64,000 nt of DNA, taken from positions 6,078,001-6,142,000 of the forward strand of contig NC_088316.1 of NCBI RefSeq assembly GCF_910592395.1, read 5' to 3'. Shown piece after piece: positions 55,190 through 64,000 of this stretch. Within the stretch, counting starts at the first letter, position 1. Every line of letters begins with the position of its first letter. The DNA is from Lineus longissimus (taxonomy: Eukaryota > Nemertea > Pilidiophora > Heteronemertea > Lineidae). Both the position numbers and the translations under genes were made by a program. The notes beneath the pieces were generated by a model, which was not told the origin of the DNA, did no database searches, and worked only from the letters and a program-made list of their open reading frames with translations.

Positions 55190-56220
55190 ATGCTGCGCTT
55201 AATACGAGAGCGTGAGAGACGCGCTATTCGGCGGGAGAGGATATTCCGTGATCGATTTGACCCGATTGATTCGATGCGGGAGGATTTATTTATGAAACGA
55301 TACAGATTTCCAAAAAACATTTGCATCGATTTTTGAAGAGAGCTTTCGGCGGAGCTTCAGCATCCGACAGAGAGGAACCACGCCCTTACTGTGTCAATGC
55401 AAGTATGCACTGCGTTGCGTTTTTTTGCCAGTGGCAATAACCAGTCGAGTGTTCGGGACAATCATCACATTAGTGTGTCAAGCACTTCACGATGCATAAA
55501 TGCAGTTTCCTCTGCTTTGGCGGCTCGTATCGATCAACACGTGTACTTCCCGAACAATCTACAGCATGTGAAGGCGAAGTTTTTCGAAAAAAAACGGAAT
55601 TTCCCCGCGTGATTGGGTCGATTGATGGGACCCACGTCCGCATCAGCAAACCAAGCATCAACGAAAATATATACGTGAATCGAAAGGGGTTTCACAGCAT
55701 CAATGCGATGCTTGTGTGTGACTGGGACATGATAATAAATAACTGTGTAGCCCGTTTTCCTGGTGGAACACACGATTCCGACGTCCTTCACAGTTCAGCA
55801 CTAGGCCGAGAATTCGAGAGAAATCCACCAAATGGTTGGCTATTGGGAGATTCTGGGTATCCTTCCAAGAGATGGATTATGACACCTCTTGGTAATGCTC
55901 AAACACGACAGGAAAAACATTATCAACGGAGGCAATGTAAAGCTAGGAGCATCATTGAGCGTTGCAATGGATTGTTGAAGCAACGCTTCAGATGCCTCAG
56001 GAAGGAGCTACATTACACTCCTGCAAAAGCATCTATGGTAATTCAGTCTTGCTGTGCTCTTCACAATGTTTCCGTCAGATACAAGTTGCCAGTCTTACAT
56101 GATCCGGATAGTACAGACGATGATTCCTCTGATAGTGATGCTGGGGATGACGAGTTTCCTCCAAGGTACAATGACATGAACGGAAACCAAATAAGAGAGG
56201 AATTGGTTGCAACATTATAG
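55190..56220 (+). pseudogene. PIF/Harbinger transposase (HARBI1-like), broken
   Basis: DDE transposase of the PIF/Harbinger superfamily. The N-terminus (ATG 55190; RIFRDRFDPIDSM, MKRYRFPKNI) is interrupted by an in-frame TGA at 55334. The frame then shifts at an A8 run (55587-55594), and the catalytic part follows in another frame. The Asp is in GSIDGTHVRI, then YVNRKGFHSINAM and the second Asp in LLGDSGYPS. The Glu is in SIIERCNGLLKQRFRCL. Stop at 56220, with a Ser/Asp-rich tail. The Myb/MADF partner ORF of Harbinger elements was not found. Two lesions make it inactive. Confidence 0.9.
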
Positions 56221-56589
56221 ACTGATTCATGGGGATAAGGGACCATCTCAAAGTAAAAGTAAAGCCAAAAATATTCGTTTATTTATCAATGACCCCCCCC
56301 CCCCTTTAAAAGTTTGGTTGTCATTTGCCAAAATGCTTGTCAAACACGCTGCACGAAGGGCCTATATCCAACATAATTACATCACATAACGAACCGGCAG
56401 AGTGCCTCTGAGCAGATATTACCGCATTTCAATTGAATTCCGACTAAGCGTTCGAGTAAATTTTAATGGGCGCTTGGTGGGTGAACCGTAGATTCACCTG
56501 CTAAAGGAAGGGCAGGCTAAAGGTACCTTCAAGCCACTTTGTGAAACACTCTGATTTTGTTCCTTTAAATTTTAAATAACTCCTTCCTT

Positions 56590-56636
56590 TATGGTTCCTT
56601 AAAGGAACTCCTTTAAAAAGTTTTATGAAACAGGTC
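56590..56636 (+). repeat. Right terminal region of the Harbinger element
   Basis: AAAGGAACTCCTTTAAAAAG then TTTTATGAAACAGGTCCC; the same end occurs in the MITE remnant near 35730. The matching left end is not visible, apparently lost where copy B's tandem module ends (55052). The interval 56221-56590 has a poly-C run and no gene. Confidence 0.5.
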
Positions 56637-56931
56637 CCTGATCCATTGACGGTCATGTGGCCTAACCCTATACCAGTATCCTTCAAAATACAAAAGGGCC
56701 CGGCGCTTTGTCGAAGGAGACATTTTCTTCTTCTTCACGTCCGGTATTTCATCTAATACATAGGACGACTCTTCGACAGCGAATAGGCTTTCCCGTGTTG
56801 CCCGGTTTCCTCCTACAGTACAAGTCATTCAAATACTTTCTCAGAGCCAATAATGTGCAATGTTGGCTCACGCGCTCTCGCCTAAATATTTTAACTTCAA
56901 GCGAAATGTTGAGAGAAACTGAAATGCGTAC

Positions 56932-57111
56932 CTTTCCTTTCCAAACTGTTTTGATTGTCTGAAAGGCCATTGTGATAGGGATGAAGACGACGGAGACACA
57001 GGCCATGGCCCACCCTATCCCCACGGCCCAGTCAGGGTATATGTATTTACCCCTCCCCTTACGGTCGTATGTCAACTCTGAATAGCTGATGGAACTAAGA
57101 ACAAAGATGAC
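56932..57111 (-). CDS. SLC6 transporter exon (TM12 region)
   Basis: A 180-bp exon of 60 codons, phase 0 at both ends, between TTTTACTTCCAG and the donor GTACGC. It encodes VIFVLSSISYSELTYDRKG, then YIYPDWAVGIGWAMACVS and a twelfth membrane segment ending KTVWKGK. The YPDWAVGIGW motif is the standard SLC6 text before TM12. The following exon should carry the cytosolic C-terminus; it is not found downstream on this strand (below 56932) down to the copy B repeats. Confidence 0.88.
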
Positions 57112-57707
57112 CTGGAAGTAAAACAAATATCAATTCGATAATTTTTTCCCTACTGTTGTTTTGGTCTGGCCCCTCTCCTTCCCTTTGATAGCCCTGGGGA
57201 GTTGTGGAGAACTGAATGGAGGGGGGCGGGGGGCATTCTTACATGTAGTCACTCTGGCATGATGCAGTGTAGAGGTTTATCAGTGCATGTCAGCTTTAAA
57301 CGGTTTGGGCCAGTAGAGAATCCTCTTCCAATGATTTCAACCAATCGGACATCACAGATCACGTAGCCAAAGACAATTATAAAATCGATTGGCAGGTATA
57401 ACTGCAACATTGTGGGCAGAAAGTCAGCAAGATTTACGAGATGGGTCATTCAAACATTCAACATTAATGGAGACGAATGGTGCTCCAGACACGTGTGGGA
57501 CCAATGTTTGGCCTCTACACCTAGCGGTCAAATTCATAACTACTGAAGATAGATGATGTCGATCACCATCTGAAACTTCCAAGGTAAACATGTTCGTCAA
57601 TTTTAGATCTATTTGAACTTTTTCCTGAATAACAGAGATTCAAGAGTTCTGAGCTGGGATTGACGGAAGTATACGCATTTTTGTGTAACACGTACACCAA
57701 TACTTAC
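57112..57707 (-). other. Intron between the last two visible SLC6 exons
   Basis: Starts with the donor GTAAGT (57707-57702) and ends TTTTACTTCCAG. A 66-codon frame at 57249-57449 has no SLC6 similarity. No other feature. Confidence 0.75.
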
Positions 57708-57808
57708 CAAGCAGAAGAGCGGTGCTCCTATTGTCCACATGCCGTACATGAAATAGTTTATCCGGAAGCCATACATCATTAATAAGTTGTCATAGAAACG
57801 TCGAATTC
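57708..57808 (-). CDS. SLC6 transporter exon (TM11 region)
   Basis: A 101-bp exon: acceptor CATCTTCTCTTTAG, two bases completing a Gly codon, then IRRFYDNLLMMYGFRINYF and the TM11 text YGMWTIGAPLFCL, donor GTAAGT. It joins in phase to the next exon. The GI-RF-(Y/C)-D pattern is the SLC6 signature between TM10 and TM11. Confidence 0.88.
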
Positions 57809-58763
57809 CTAAAGAGAAGATGTTTGAAACAGCACAAAGCATGATGCAAATTCTCTTCAAATCGAACACAGCCCACTGACGTACAACTTTAGATAGCGCC
57901 ACCTATAACTCGATCGAAAAATCACGACAGCTTCAACGAAAACGAGACGCTACGAATTTTACGTGGAAACCAATGCCATGTACACAATGCATGCGCAATA
58001 GATTTAGAATAACGTTCACTACATGTAAACTCGACAGCAAAAGAAACTGTGTATCGTGTAGTTTAAAATATATCTTTATGTAATCGATAAAAAACCCATT
58101 GATGTCAAGTTTTTTTCTGATAATTCAATATTATCCGTAATAATGTTCACTCACAACAATGTTCTACATGTAACCCTTATTTCCGTGGACTCCGTCGCGT
58201 CGATGTTATTGCGTGAAATTTGCAAGTTACAAGTCTAATAAATTAAGTCCAAAATTAAGTCTCTCTGGAATGGAACTCAGAATTTTAAGGGTAGTTTTCC
58301 GCCGATATTTCAGGCTCGTCTACCCATCACATGTACAATACATCATCCATGACGCACTGTCATCTTTGACATGTGTATTGTGTTTCCAGCCATGCTGTCT
58401 TAGTAGGGCAGCTGCTCCGATCCAAGGGCATTAAAACGTCATTGTTGCATATCTTGCATTCAACTTCCAATGATCGGATAGCGGAATGATAAATGGAATT
58501 TTGAGACAACCGACCTTTTCACTAAATTTAAGACAGCACCTTGAACTATGCAAAGTACTCATTACGTAATAGCCATCGGACGCATATACCTGTATTCGTC
58601 AATTGGTGTCGCATGACTTCAAATTACGCAATCAGATTTGTTTCTGTGAACAACATCACATATTACCCAAAATGTGTTACAAGTGCTTTCCCTAGGCACG
58701 ATCGACAGACATCTTAAGTTTGGGGTATTTTTTCTGTTGGACAGTTTCTTTTGCTAGTAAATA
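57809..58763 (-). other. SLC6 intron segment, no exon found
   Basis: The exon(s) for TM9-TM10 (expected to begin with a GGMYV-like motif) should lie between 57809 and 63295. I read the minus strand here and in 62707-63295 and did not find them. Confidence 0.5.
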
Positions 58764-59877
58764 CTGTCTTCTCCCACTTAACCGAGCGCGGCTGAATCGT
58801 AAAATGACTAAGTCCAAATGAATAGGCCGATTTTACTGGTGGCAGGCGAACATTAGAAAGAACAGCCACAGCTGATAATTGACTCCCTTTTCGTGGGCAT
58901 TGCCAATGCCTTCCACGTAAGTGGATAAAAGACATGAACATTGACATGGGGTAGTCCTGTACTGAATGAATGAATACAATACACCTTGCGTCCTCATTTT
59001 ATGCCTATAGTGTTCGTTGATTAGAAATTTCTAATATGGGGTCTATAATAAATCCAGCTTCATGGGTCTGCAGAATGTCCCAATAAAGAAGTCTTGCTGT
59101 TAACGAATAAATTAAAGAAAAGATTTACTTATCAATTTACCAATCAATTTTATTATCCAAACGGGATTTACACGTCATCATCAAAAACATCATCATCCTC
59201 TTCTCCTTCCCAAAACTCAATCCCCTCAACAAACTGCTCAAGCTCATCATTTACCATCTCTACCCCCTCCCCGACTTCGTCATCGTCCTCAGGAACTAGG
59301 CCACTGGCTCTCCAACCGTTCATAATCGTCTGTTGTGTGACCCTTTCCAAGCCGAGGCTGATCATCCTGACCACATCCCGCCTGTTGATCCGCTCACAAT
59401 GTCCTTGATCATCAGTGTGGCCGATTTTCCACACTTTCCAAATGGTCCTCAGGTGACACTTGAAGCTCCTGTTTACGGTCAAGTCCAAGGGCTGCAGCAG
59501 CGAAGTACATCATCCTGGGATGAAAGTGTCTGTACCATTCTCTGCGGTGATTGCATCACGAAATTGCTGATTTCGATGCGCCGGATACCTGTCTAAAAGT
59601 AACAGGAACGTGGCCCCTGCTACAAATGGCACAACCAGGGCCTGCAACCACTCGATTAGCGATTGGTGTCGGGCCCAACCCTGTGGACTACCAGTTACCT
59701 GGTAAAATAAACAACAAGTATGAACATTTACATTACTTTTCTGAACAGTCAGACACGCACAATGTTTTGGTTCCATCCATGACAAACCTATAATAATTTT
59801 AGTCATAGAAGTTCTGATTTTCCTAAAAAATAATACTATTAACTAGAATGACCGTCATTGACAACACTGATGACGTC

Positions 59878-60851
59878 TATGGCAAGCCAGAGTGGACACA
59901 ATTCGTATTTTATATCCTTATATATTGTTATTTTATGTGGATATATATTCATATTTTATGTCCATATATATTCCGACCAATCAGAATGAATTTCTTTATA
60001 TGCACAATAATTCATTTTATATACACATAAATTCAATTTTATGTCCACATAAATTCAATTTTATGTCCACATAAAATCCGATTTTATGTCCATATAAATT
60101 ATTTTATGTGGAGATATATTGGTATTTTATGTCCATATAAATTAGATTATATCTACACATAAATTAGACCGGACGAATTTATCACCACATAAATTCCCAT
60201 TTTATATGGACATAAAATCAGCCAATCAGAATGCCGCTTTATATGTGCTTATATATTCCACTTCCGTATTGAAAACTTCTACTTCCGTATTAGAATCGGT
60301 CACTTCCGTATTAAAATACTTTTGGCCAATGGGAACCATCGTTTCATTGGCGCGCACAATACAATGGAGTTGCGCGCGCCAATGAAACGATGGTTCCCAT
60401 TGGCCAAAAGTATTTTAATACGGAAGTGCCCGATTCTAATACGGAAGTAGAAGTTTTCAATACGGAAGTGGAATATATAAGCACATATAAAGCGGCATTC
60501 TGATTGGCTGATTTTATGTCCATATAAAATGGGAATTTATGTGGTGATAAATTCGTCCGGTCTAATCTATGTGTAGATATAATCTAATTTATATGGACAT
60601 AAAATACCAATATATCTCCACATAAAATAATTTATATGGACATAAAATCGGATTTTATGTGGACATAAAATTGAATTTATGTGGACATAAAATGGAATTT
60701 ATGTGTATATAAAATGAATTATTGTGCGTATAAAGAAATTCATTCTGATTGGTCGGAATATATATGGACATAAAATATGAATATATATCCACATAAAATA
60801 ACAATATATAAGGATATAAAATACGAATTGTGTCCACTCTGGCTTGCCATA
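59878..60851 (+). mobile_element. 974-bp AT-rich fold-back nested in the pogo-like transposase
   Basis: An almost perfect palindrome centred near 60364. The ends are TATGGCAAGCCAGAGTGG and its complement. GACGTC on both sides (59872-59877 and 60852-60857) is a 6-bp target duplication; removing the element and one GACGTC restores the transposase frame. The arms contain irregular repeats of TTTTATGTCCATATAAATT-like words, and the central part is GC-richer (CATTGGCGCGC). No coding capacity. Confidence 0.85.
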
Positions 60852-62122
60852 GACGTCAGGTACATGCCCTGTACTACAAGCACGGACTTGTATTCTATGC
60901 CAATACTCACTCGCACATTGTCTGGAGCATTCGCCTGAAGCTGCCGAATGACGTCACCATCTGGTGCCAAGCCTCTGAAGTTGACATTGGCTCGTCCTTT
61001 TCGTCCGTCTGTCGTAACTACTAGAGTCACCGTGCATCCAAGTTTCGGGTTGCCTTGGGATGATCTAATGTCAACATTCTGAGACCCAGTCGCTTCCATT
61101 GTTGATCTTGGCACCATATCAAACAACACGAACGTCTCAGCTCATTCATGTTCATGATGACATCAAAATCAGCGTCTCTGATGAGGTCGGCAAAATCTCC
61201 CCGGTAGTCGGCAACCAAAGCCTGGGCGTTGTCTGGTAACCCCCTTGAATCTTTGGTCTTCCTTCGATAGCTGATTTGTTTCCTTAAATGGAATTTGCAT
61301 ATTGTTAAAATTCACCGCATACAATCCATTAAGGCCGATCCATGCAACAGCGGAATGAAACTCACCTTTCCATAAAGTTGCTAAGCCAATGTGCAGATGC
61401 ATGGAAAAGGTATCGCAGGGGTCTCTGTTCTTGTCTTTCGGCCTTCGTTTCGTTCGGAAGCTCTGCCCACCATTGCCGAAATTCTCTTTCAGCTTGCCCT
61501 TTAATATCCTCACCGGAAACAGGGAAACCAAGTCTTCGGCGCTCAAGGAACCAGGTGTTCAAATTGTTTTCCATTTCGGGCCAGTATGCTGAAATAAAAA
61601 AGCTAACACGTTTAACATCTTTGGAAATATTGATTGCCGATAACCACAGGTATGAACGAAATGTTAGTCCTAGGAATAAAGGTCCCAGGAACAATAATAC
61701 TGACATTGTTAAAGGCAATGGTCAGGGTCAGTCGCTTTGAAGTATAGTGCGACTTATTCTTCCGTCCATGACACAGAAGCGGACTTATTCCGGTCGGTAT
61801 AGGCCAACAAGGAAGGAAATCCATTTAGCGAGGAATATAATGCTTGTAGAAACACTACCTTGTGCATCAGTGCCGTGTTGCCGTTGTCTCCTCCGTCTTC
61901 TATGGTCTTGAGTTGATATATCTCGGAGGGCAAACAAGTCATCCTGTGTGCTTAAGCAACGTCTAAATGTCTGCGGTGCTATGCGGTGGTGTCTAGCAAA
62001 GGATGTCGCAGTTTCAGCATGACGTAATCCTATAGCATGCTCCAATTGGTATGTCTCTTCTGATTGAGACTGTAGCTTTTCTGTTGCCTACATGCACCAG
62101 GTACAGCCTGGTTAGCATCATC

Positions 62123-62124
62123 TA

Positions 62125-62191
<67 letters not shown>
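62123..62191 (+). repeat. (ATC)n microsatellite
   Basis: About 23 ATC triplets, read on the minus strand as a run of Asp codons in the pogo-like ORF. Confidence 0.9.
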
Positions 62192-62192
<1 letters not shown>

Positions 62193-62929
62193 GTAGTGGT
62201 ATCAGTGTCAGGGCTGTCAACATCATCTCCATGCTCCATTCCATACGTTAACATCATCAGGGTGCCTGCTAGGCCTACCCACAAAATCCATCGCATTGCG
62301 TGCATCTTACCAGAAGAACGTGGTCAAGGCAAGATGGCAGACAACAATTATGATATTTGACACGAAAGTGCCCTTTATTGGATTTCCCCCAGAAGAAAAC
62401 GATTCCATAATCGATTAGATAAAATAAATTCATTTGAAAGACTCTGGATTGGTCAACCATTTACATGAACTTACGTAACTTCAATAATCATCACCCTGAC
62501 TGCAGGGATTACTGGCCCTGACCGCGACCAGGCGTTATTGAATTGACAACATTTACAAGGTTATCTTCCTTTAACCATTGATTAATATAATTGGCTGTCA
62601 TATTGAATGTTTGCAACCCACCGGTAAAAACTACAGACTGCCTTGTTTCTGGACTTAGTCATTTTCGAGCCATTTTCCTGGCGCTCGGTTAAGTGGGAGA
62701 AGACAGTATATGCCTATATCCGAGATGTCGCGTTCAACGAGGAAAGCGTGTATCCGAGTCACATGCATCAACTTCCACAGGCATTGGATTTTGAACAATA
62801 AGCTAGCTGTATAACCGGTAATTAAATTGCTGGTGTGCACAATGCCTGAAGGATTCGTTGGACAAAATGAAAATCGCGGCGAAAACGCGCAAGTTTGCAA
62901 AGGCATTACTCAGTATAGATGGTCTGCTT

Positions 62930-63250
62930 ATTCCTTACCGTATATCCAAGCTACGACGAGGCACTCAAAGAAAGCTACCAACAGGACAATTCTGCTTCCA
63001 GAGTTGTAGTCAAACAGTTGGAACACATACATCCCGCCCTGAAATGGAATTGTGTTGTCTAATATTGTGACTTTTTCAGAGAACACAAGGATGAGTTTGA
63101 AACGTCTTTTGTCAATGGAGAAATCTGGTGGAGGCGACGTTTTACTGCTAAGCCGTTCGACAGCACTGTGTCAAATGCTGAGCAGCTGAATGATCATGTG
63201 TTATCATCACTCAGTCCGCCTGGCCTCTATATATTTTCATTCAAAGAGTA
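62930..63250 (+). other. Orphan coding-like stretch on the plus strand
   Basis: Frames including [20 protein letters not shown] (about 62942-63055) and [17 protein letters not shown] (about 63080-63250) have protein-like composition but are separated by stops. Possibly a decayed retrocopy or transposon piece in the SLC6 intron. Not identified. Confidence 0.2.
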
Positions 63251-63295
63251 AAACCGGATGGGGCAAATGTATAGTCTGAAGTGCGAGGTACTTAC

Positions 63296-63546
63296 ATTTG
63301 TACACATAGATAGTCCAACAAAATATGAAATCAGGCAAACAAAAGCCACGAATATTTCCTTTCTGTGGCCTTTTCGAAGCAGTTTAGGAAACGCATCCAC
63401 GCAGGCTGTGACGAAGCCCTCCACGCCGACGAACTGACTGTCCAAGCCGAGAAGAATCACCATGAAGAAGAATATGGCGCTCCATAGAAGTGCTACCGGC
63501 ATCTGTGCTACTGCTTTTGGGTAGGCTATAAAGGCAAGACCAGGAC
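63296..63546 (-). CDS. SLC6 transporter exon (TM8 to after TM8, [10 protein letters not shown])
   Basis: A 251-bp exon between ACTCCTCTATTTCAG-like acceptor sequence and the donor GTAAGT. Two bases complete the Gly of [14 protein letters not shown], followed by the diagnostic SLC6 sequence [35 protein letters not shown] and [14 protein letters not shown] come next, ending in phase 0. The LDSQ residues line the sodium/chloride sites in this family. Most like glycine/neutral amino-acid transporters, but the substrate cannot be fixed from these exons. Confidence 0.92.
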
Positions 63547-63787
63547 CTGAAATAGAGGAGAGAAACTGCGTGAAATGGCGCTCCATAGAAGTGCTACTGG
63601 CATCTTGGTTACCGCTTTTTAGAGGGCTAAAGGCAAAATCGTCCGCATCGGTGCATATTCGACCGGGCGCCGTCGCACGATCAACCACCTACGCCGAGTC
63701 GCCTGATCAATAACCCAATGGCGCACCAGAAAACTTAACTGAACTGAACTAAACTTAACGCTTAACTGAATCGTGTCGGGTACCTAC
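63547..63787 (-). repeat. SLC6 intron with a short duplicate of the neighbouring exon
   Basis: The intron contains ATGGCGCTCCATAGAAGTGC (about 63574-63605), a copy of about 30 bp of exon sequence at 63475-63505 (sense-strand text around the LLWSA codons). It is probably a local duplication. Confidence 0.6.
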
Positions 63788-63912
63788 CTGAGGCCGCGAC
63801 GTCTTTGATTGCAACACCTTGTTCGTTGGCCATGAAGCCGAGGACTGAAAATATAACGAACCCCGCAAGGATACTGGTTCCACTGTTCGTGAGGGCGAAT
63901 ATAATGGAATCT
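63788..63912 (-). CDS. SLC6 transporter exon (TM7 region)
   Basis: A 125-bp exon after TTTTGTTTCAG: one base completes a codon, then [20 protein letters not shown] and [20 protein letters not shown]; donor GTAGGT. The TNSGTS stretch supplies sodium/chloride ligands in SLC6 structures. The phases join to the exon at 63546. Earlier exons lie beyond the window. Confidence 0.92.
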
Positions 63913-64000
63913 CTGAAACAAAAACACGTGCGCAGTTTATAAGACAAGAGAGATTACAACTTCAGTGACTGTTATGGAATTGCAAAATAACTTCCAATCA

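Larger units (their letters stand above)
59168..62305 (-). pseudogene. pogo/Tigger-like transposase with introns, degenerate
   Basis: The gene runs leftward. A poly-Asp stretch (62123-62191) is followed, after a frame break near 62045, by a helix-turn-helix exon (LRHAETATSFARHHRIAP). Next is an exon with WFLERRRLGFPVSGEDI and HASAHWLSNFME, bounded by TTTTATTTCAG near 61590 and the donor GTGAGT near 61367. Then come ADYRGDFADLIRDADFDVI and MNMNE, the first catalytic Asp region of the DDE domain. The fold-back interrupts the frame after GMYLTS. Downstream are ATFLLLLDRYPAH (second Asp) and an in-frame TGA after DTFIPG. Last comes LLQPLDLTVNRSFKCHLR, typical of Tigger and jerky proteins. Not functional. 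Confidence 0.8.
58764..62706 (-). mobile_element. pogo/Tigger-like DNA transposon with TIRs and TA target duplication
   Basis: Terminal inverted repeats CTGTCTTCTCCCACTTAACC (58764 onward) and its complement (ending 62706) extend about 54-58 bp. TA flanks both sides (58762-58763 and 62707-62708). Between them lies a minus-strand transposase gene of the CENP-B/jerky type. The element is 3.9 kb, of which 974 bp is a nested fold-back. It lies in an SLC6 intron. Confidence 0.88.

Noticed and set aside
57249-57449. ORF with hydrophobic residues as a further SLC6 exon
   Set aside because: Its text does not fit any SLC6 segment and it lies between two exons that join directly in phase.

Overview
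The window is animal nuclear DNA. The evidence is GT-AG introns in a host transporter gene, a two-exon secreted-peptide gene, and many eukaryotic transposable elements. The SLC6 transporter, a Tx1-clade non-LTR element in CT microsatellites, BEL/Pao and Polinton sequences, fold-back elements and frequent ACATGTA words suggest a marine invertebrate (amphioxus, echinoderm, hemichordate or mollusc). I cannot name the species.

Layout. 1-4850 (minus strand): part of a Polinton/Maverick or adintovirus-like element, with a frameshifted DNA polymerase B gene, two compositionally biased ORFs and a gene with a TRIF-like TIR domain. 5183-17854: two nearly identical full-length Tx1-clade retrotransposons in tandem, each bounded by (CT)n. 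Copy 1 has intact ORFs. Copy 2 has an endonuclease active-site change and a frameshift. 18150-23690: the 3' part of a BEL/Pao pol gene whose integrase core is split by a 3.9-kb fold-back element made of about 21-bp tandem units. 24271-48926: a giant inverted duplication with arms of about 8 kb at roughly 99% identity and a 5.8-kb spacer. Each arm carries one copy of a two-exon gene for a small cysteine-rich secreted peptide. The right arm has a 2,749-bp insertion that the left arm lacks. 48927-55052: direct repeats with CRE-like sites and further copies of the insertion family. 55190-56636: a broken PIF/Harbinger transposase. 56932-63912 (minus): four exons of an SLC6 transporter. One of its introns holds a complete pogo/Tigger-like element with TA target duplications, itself interrupted by a 974-bp fold-back.

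The most interesting link is between the inverted duplication and the SLC6 gene. The spacer holds a phase-0 exon (36165-36317) that reads like the missing SLC6 C-terminus but lies on the opposite strand. Flipping the spacer by recombination between the arms would restore its orientation. Other highlights are the TIR gene beside a Polinton polymerase, three unrelated fold-back elements (two with tandem-repeat arms, one carrying a candidate captured terminal exon), and the tandem microsatellite-targeted retrotransposons.

Limits: identifications come from reading motifs, not database searches. Repeat boundaries were aligned by eye and may be off by a few bases. The inverted duplication could be an assembly artefact of two haplotypes.
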